A stretch of DNA of 64,000 bases. Origin: Zhengitettix transpicula. Its lineage: Eukaryota; Arthropoda; Insecta; Orthoptera; Tetrigidae. The DNA is taken from positions 184,978,746-185,042,745 of the forward strand of contig CM073590.1 of NCBI GenBank assembly GCA_037074705.1. The letters are read 5' to 3'. Positions 62,801-64,000 of this stretch are shown in pieces. The translations under genes and the position numbers were made by a program. The notes beneath the pieces were generated by a model. It had not been told where the DNA came from. It did not search any database and saw only the letters and a program-made list of their open reading frames with translations. Positions within the stretch are counted from its first letter, which is position 1. Each line of letters begins with the position of its first letter.

Positions 62801-64000
62801 AAACACAAAAATAAGAGATTTATTCAAATCTGCGTACGCATTCTACGTGGACGCTCTTGCAAACATATCGCCATTTTTATTTTGGTCTCAGTTAATTAAG
62901 TTAAATAAAGCAAAGAATAAATGCACACAAGTGAACCTAATTAGAAATAGAGTCCATATTTAATTAAAGCTTGATACTTATTTATTTTATTACATTTAAA
63001 TTTCAATCAAAAATCATTCGATACTGAATACTCTAATATTTATATAGATTTAAGAGATTTTAACTATGATGTTCAGCTAGCTCTGAATATTAGGTCGCAT
63101 TTACTATCGCGAACAATTTTTTATTTCCATTCCCCCTCCTTTTTGATCATTGCATTCACCAGTCCATCTCAATAATTAGTCTTTTCACTATGCAAGCGAT
63201 CGCAAACGTCGTGTTCGCTTGTGTGGACGAGGCTTTATGTGAACATTGACATATGATAACTAAACAATGAGAAATATTTCTTGGAATTAACGGAGGGTTC
63301 TGAGTCGCTTCTGATTGTGTACCAGATATTGAAAATGTCAAGTTGAGAAATCGCATTTTTTTTATAAAAATGTTGTACACAGTTCACACAAATTTACTTG
63401 TTTATATACCACTTTTAGGACGGAAGCATCATAAGTCGATTCTTGAGGACGTCATTGTCAAATCAATAGTAGGTTTTTCTAGTGCTATTTCATTGCATCT
63501 TTGACCATAATTTTAAAGTATTTTAAGAAACTTTATTGTACTGTTTTGTATATTTTTTGATAGTAAAGTGTTTTAATATTAGAAAATGCTGAAGAAAACT
63601 AATTAAAAATTGAATTAATTTTTTTTTCAATCTGTTTATTAACTCGAATAAAAACTTGATAATTTGTATGAATGAACACCCGTTTATTTACTGGCCTGTA
63701 CCTTCCTTTACCAGTTAATAAACTACTTTCTTGCTTAATTTTTTAATCATTTATATTTTTTTCAAATTTATACATAAAATTTAATTAGAAAGTACCGGTT
63801 ACAACTTGAAAGTAATAAAAGGATGTGAACATGATAAAGATTTAGAAGCAGATCAAACGAATAATTTTGAAGTTTATAATTGTGGTGAACAAGTTACAAA
63901 CGTTTTTTGACCATCGAGTTCAGACTTTTGGAAATGTAAGTGAACGGTCGACAATCTGGGATGAGGAAACTTACAGACTAAAACAAAGCTGAAAAAACAA
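59856..64000. other. Right end of the window, no recognised gene
   Basis: Mostly AT-rich. Two GC-richer patches, 60370-60730 and 61290-62110, have open stretches without recognised domains; the second may be an unassigned retroelement piece. The final kilobase is AT-rich with nothing identified. Confidence 0.4.

Overview
The window looks like nuclear DNA from an insect: very AT-rich, split genes with GT-AG introns, five gene loci that are clearly animal-type, and many eukaryotic transposons (mariner, hAT, a Jockey-type LINE, Penelope-like elements, a tRNA-derived SINE and many foldback or MITE-like hairpins). msl-3 and the p24 gene read like insect versions. The exact order cannot be fixed from sequence alone. 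I see no virus genome, no CRISPR array and no convincing functional tRNA or rRNA gene.

Layout: 1-2.8 kb holds TA microsatellites, a hairpin repeat and a SINE. 3.0-9.9 kb (minus strand) is a complete five-exon NECAP gene; its third intron hosts a Penelope fossil and a foldback. 10.9-22.0 kb is a transposon graveyard of higher GC: a full-length but doubly inactivated mariner, an internally deleted hAT, a poly(A)-ended repeat in tandem, a 5'-truncated Jockey-like LINE, a 600-bp palindrome and a second Penelope-like element with a GIY-YIG endonuclease. 23.2-36.5 kb (plus strand) is a complete 11-exon msl-3 gene (548 aa); intron 9 carries a hairpin with 98-bp perfectly matched arms. 38.0-40.6 kb (minus) is a complete three-exon serine hydrolase-like gene (SERHL/kraken type). 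43.7-45.4 kb (plus) is a four-exon p24/TMED cargo-receptor gene. 48.1-49.0 kb (minus) is a second hydrolase paralogue for which only the large last exon is found, and 52.4-53.4 kb (minus) is a third, complete paralogue. 54.4-55.9 kb is a decayed LINE hit by a MITE. 56-64 kb has little recognisable coding sequence; two possible 5' exons on the minus strand lie at 59.0 and 59.8 kb.

The genes are not a pathway. NECAP works in clathrin-mediated endocytosis, MSL3 in histone H4K16 acetylation, the p24 protein in the early secretory pathway, and the SERHL-like proteins are alpha/beta hydrolases of poorly known substrate. The p24 gene lies, on the opposite strand, between hydrolase copies 1 and 2. 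The most unusual layer is a set of foldback repeats, several with long near-perfect inverted arms and TA-microsatellite borders, some within transcribed introns. For the conserved genes, exon junctions were read by hand and checked for phase: NECAP, msl-3, p24 and hydrolases 1 and 3 each sum to an exact multiple of three.
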